In this document: positions 43,290-43,912 of the stretch, piece by piece | How positions within the stretch are numbered: the stretch's first letter is position 1 | How the letters are laid out: every line of letters begins with the position of its first letter | Assembly (NCBI GenBank): GCA_026705345.1 | Contig: JAPPAV010000050.1 | Coordinates: 1-43,912 of the forward strand | From: Gammaproteobacteria bacterium | GTDB taxonomy: Bacteria > Pseudomonadota > Gammaproteobacteria > Pseudomonadales > Azotimanducaceae | Direction: 5' to 3' | DNA: 43,912 nt | Translations under genes and position numbers: made by a program | The notes under the pieces: model-generated | The model's database searches: none | Told to the model about the DNA's origin: nothing | Seen by the model: the letters and a program-made list of their open reading frames with translations, nothing else

Positions 43290-43746
43290 CATCATCGTCC
43301 TCGGGGGCGACATCCCGACCAACACGTACGGCAAGTACGTCACACGATGCCCCGTGCAGCACGCCGTTGGCGGTGGAGCCCAACAACAACGCCAACCCAT
43401 GCCTGCCGTGGCTGCCGACGACGATCAATTCCATCGCTTCGGTCTCGGCGATGCGGTGGATCTCGCTCTCCGGGCGTCCGAAAACGAGGTGTCGGCGACC
43501 CTCGGGCACGTCGAAGTCCTCGGCGAAGTCCGCGAGGTGGGCACAAGCCTGCTCGTGGATCTGGTCCTGAACCGAGGAAAGATCCATCGGCACGTCGCCG
43601 CCATAGGCGAGACTCAACGGTTCGATCACGTGGACGATGTGCAACTCGGCACCGGCGGATGCGGCCAGCGCACGGGCTCGTCTCGCCACGCGCCGACACT
43701 CTTCGGTCAGGTCGACGGCCAGGAGAACTCGGCGATAGTCGGCCAT
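43285..43746 (-). CDS. Universal stress protein (UspA family)
   Basis: A 153-residue single-domain Usp. N-terminal RVLLAVDLTEECRRVARRAR with the ATP-contacting aspartate, central ELHIVHVIEPLSLAYGG, and the C-terminal nucleotide motif VVGSHGRHGLALLLGSTANG (the G-2x-G-9x-G-S/T pattern) followed by VLAVRVG. The complete motif suggests an ATP-binding member. Its TAG stop is inside a repeat. It is probably transcribed separately from slt, which lies about 190 bp downstream beyond the repeat. Confidence 0.93.
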   Translation of the reverse strand: MADYRRVLLAVDLTEECRRVARRARALAASAGAELHIVHVIEPLSLAYGGDVPMDLSSVQDQIHEQACAHLADFAEDFDVPEGRRHLVFGRPESEIHRIAETEAMELIVVGSHGRHGLALLLGSTANGVLHGASCDVLAVRVGRDVAPEDDDA

Positions 43747-43912
43747 ACCGTGTTGCCTCTATTCCGTTTCAACTTGGCAACAGGTTATCGCTCGACTGGG
43801 TCTTGGATGCCGTATTGTTGCCATCACTCGTCATGCCGGTTGCCGCCGCTAGCGAATCGGCGCGACCATACACTCAACGCGGATGCCGCCACAACAACGC
43901 GCATCGGAACGG
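43747..43912. other. Right-edge intergenic region
   Basis: A 166 bp stretch upstream of the universal stress protein gene; its promoter is expected here, but I see no strong -35/-10 pair. No gene reaches in from the right edge that I can support. Confidence 0.4.

Overview
The window is a 43.9 kb piece of a GC-rich chromosome, most likely from an uncultured gammaproteobacterium or a close relative. The clues are a class 2 quinone-linked PyrD, a TatD orthologue of the E. coli TatD type, a soluble lytic transglycosylase, tRNAs with encoded CCA, and dense same-strand gene chains with 1-8 bp overlaps. The taxon is inferred; no rRNA is present. There is no prophage, CRISPR array or plasmid origin.

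Left part (1-13.5 kb). The left edge holds a broken HUH/Y1 (REP-associated type) transposase and a scrambled IS21-family remnant (istB tail plus terminal repeats). Then come a three-gene nitrile hydratase/thiocyanate hydrolase-type operon with a split beta subunit, and a minus-strand operon of a luciferase-like monooxygenase, tryptophan 2,3-dioxygenase and a kynureninase-like enzyme. A gene-free stretch (5.6-6.3 kb) carries a promoter-like sequence and a clear plus-strand terminator and may encode an RNA. Next are a secreted DUF4919-like protein, a periplasmic PQQ dehydrogenase with an N-terminal haem-c motif, a vWA protein with a peptidoglycan-binding tail, and a PspA-like / membrane protein / vWA operon.

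Middle part (13.6-34.7 kb). An OmpR-type two-component system is divergent from the PspA-vWA operon. The shared intergenic region has two TTTACCTG direct repeats 11 bp apart, a possible response-regulator site. uvrB, a TauD-like dioxygenase and tRNA-Val follow. The most unusual locus is a seven-gene cluster (19.5-27.3 kb): ECF sigma factor, FecR/anti-sigma-like protein with a large extracytoplasmic part, ABC ATPase, permease, secreted SUMF1-fold protein without the catalytic cysteines, second ABC ATPase and second permease. Most of its genes overlap. After it come a Tat-exported His-rich protein, two tandem DUF4870 genes, tRNA-Pro, a frameshifted GPH sugar transporter, pyrD, and an ammonium transporter followed by a DUF1080 protein.

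Right part (34.8-43.9 kb). All genes are on the minus strand: universal stress protein, slt, tatD, a small membrane protein, a GNAT acetyltransferase, an S9 peptidase, ddl, a 2-hydroxyacid dehydrogenase and a membrane protein. Peptidoglycan turnover (slt) and synthesis (ddl) lie in one closely spaced gene chain.

Short palindromic repeats (GTAGGGGCGACC... and ...GGGACAAGCCCGTCCCCTAC) recur at gene ends. At three genes the repeat itself supplies the TAG stop codon.
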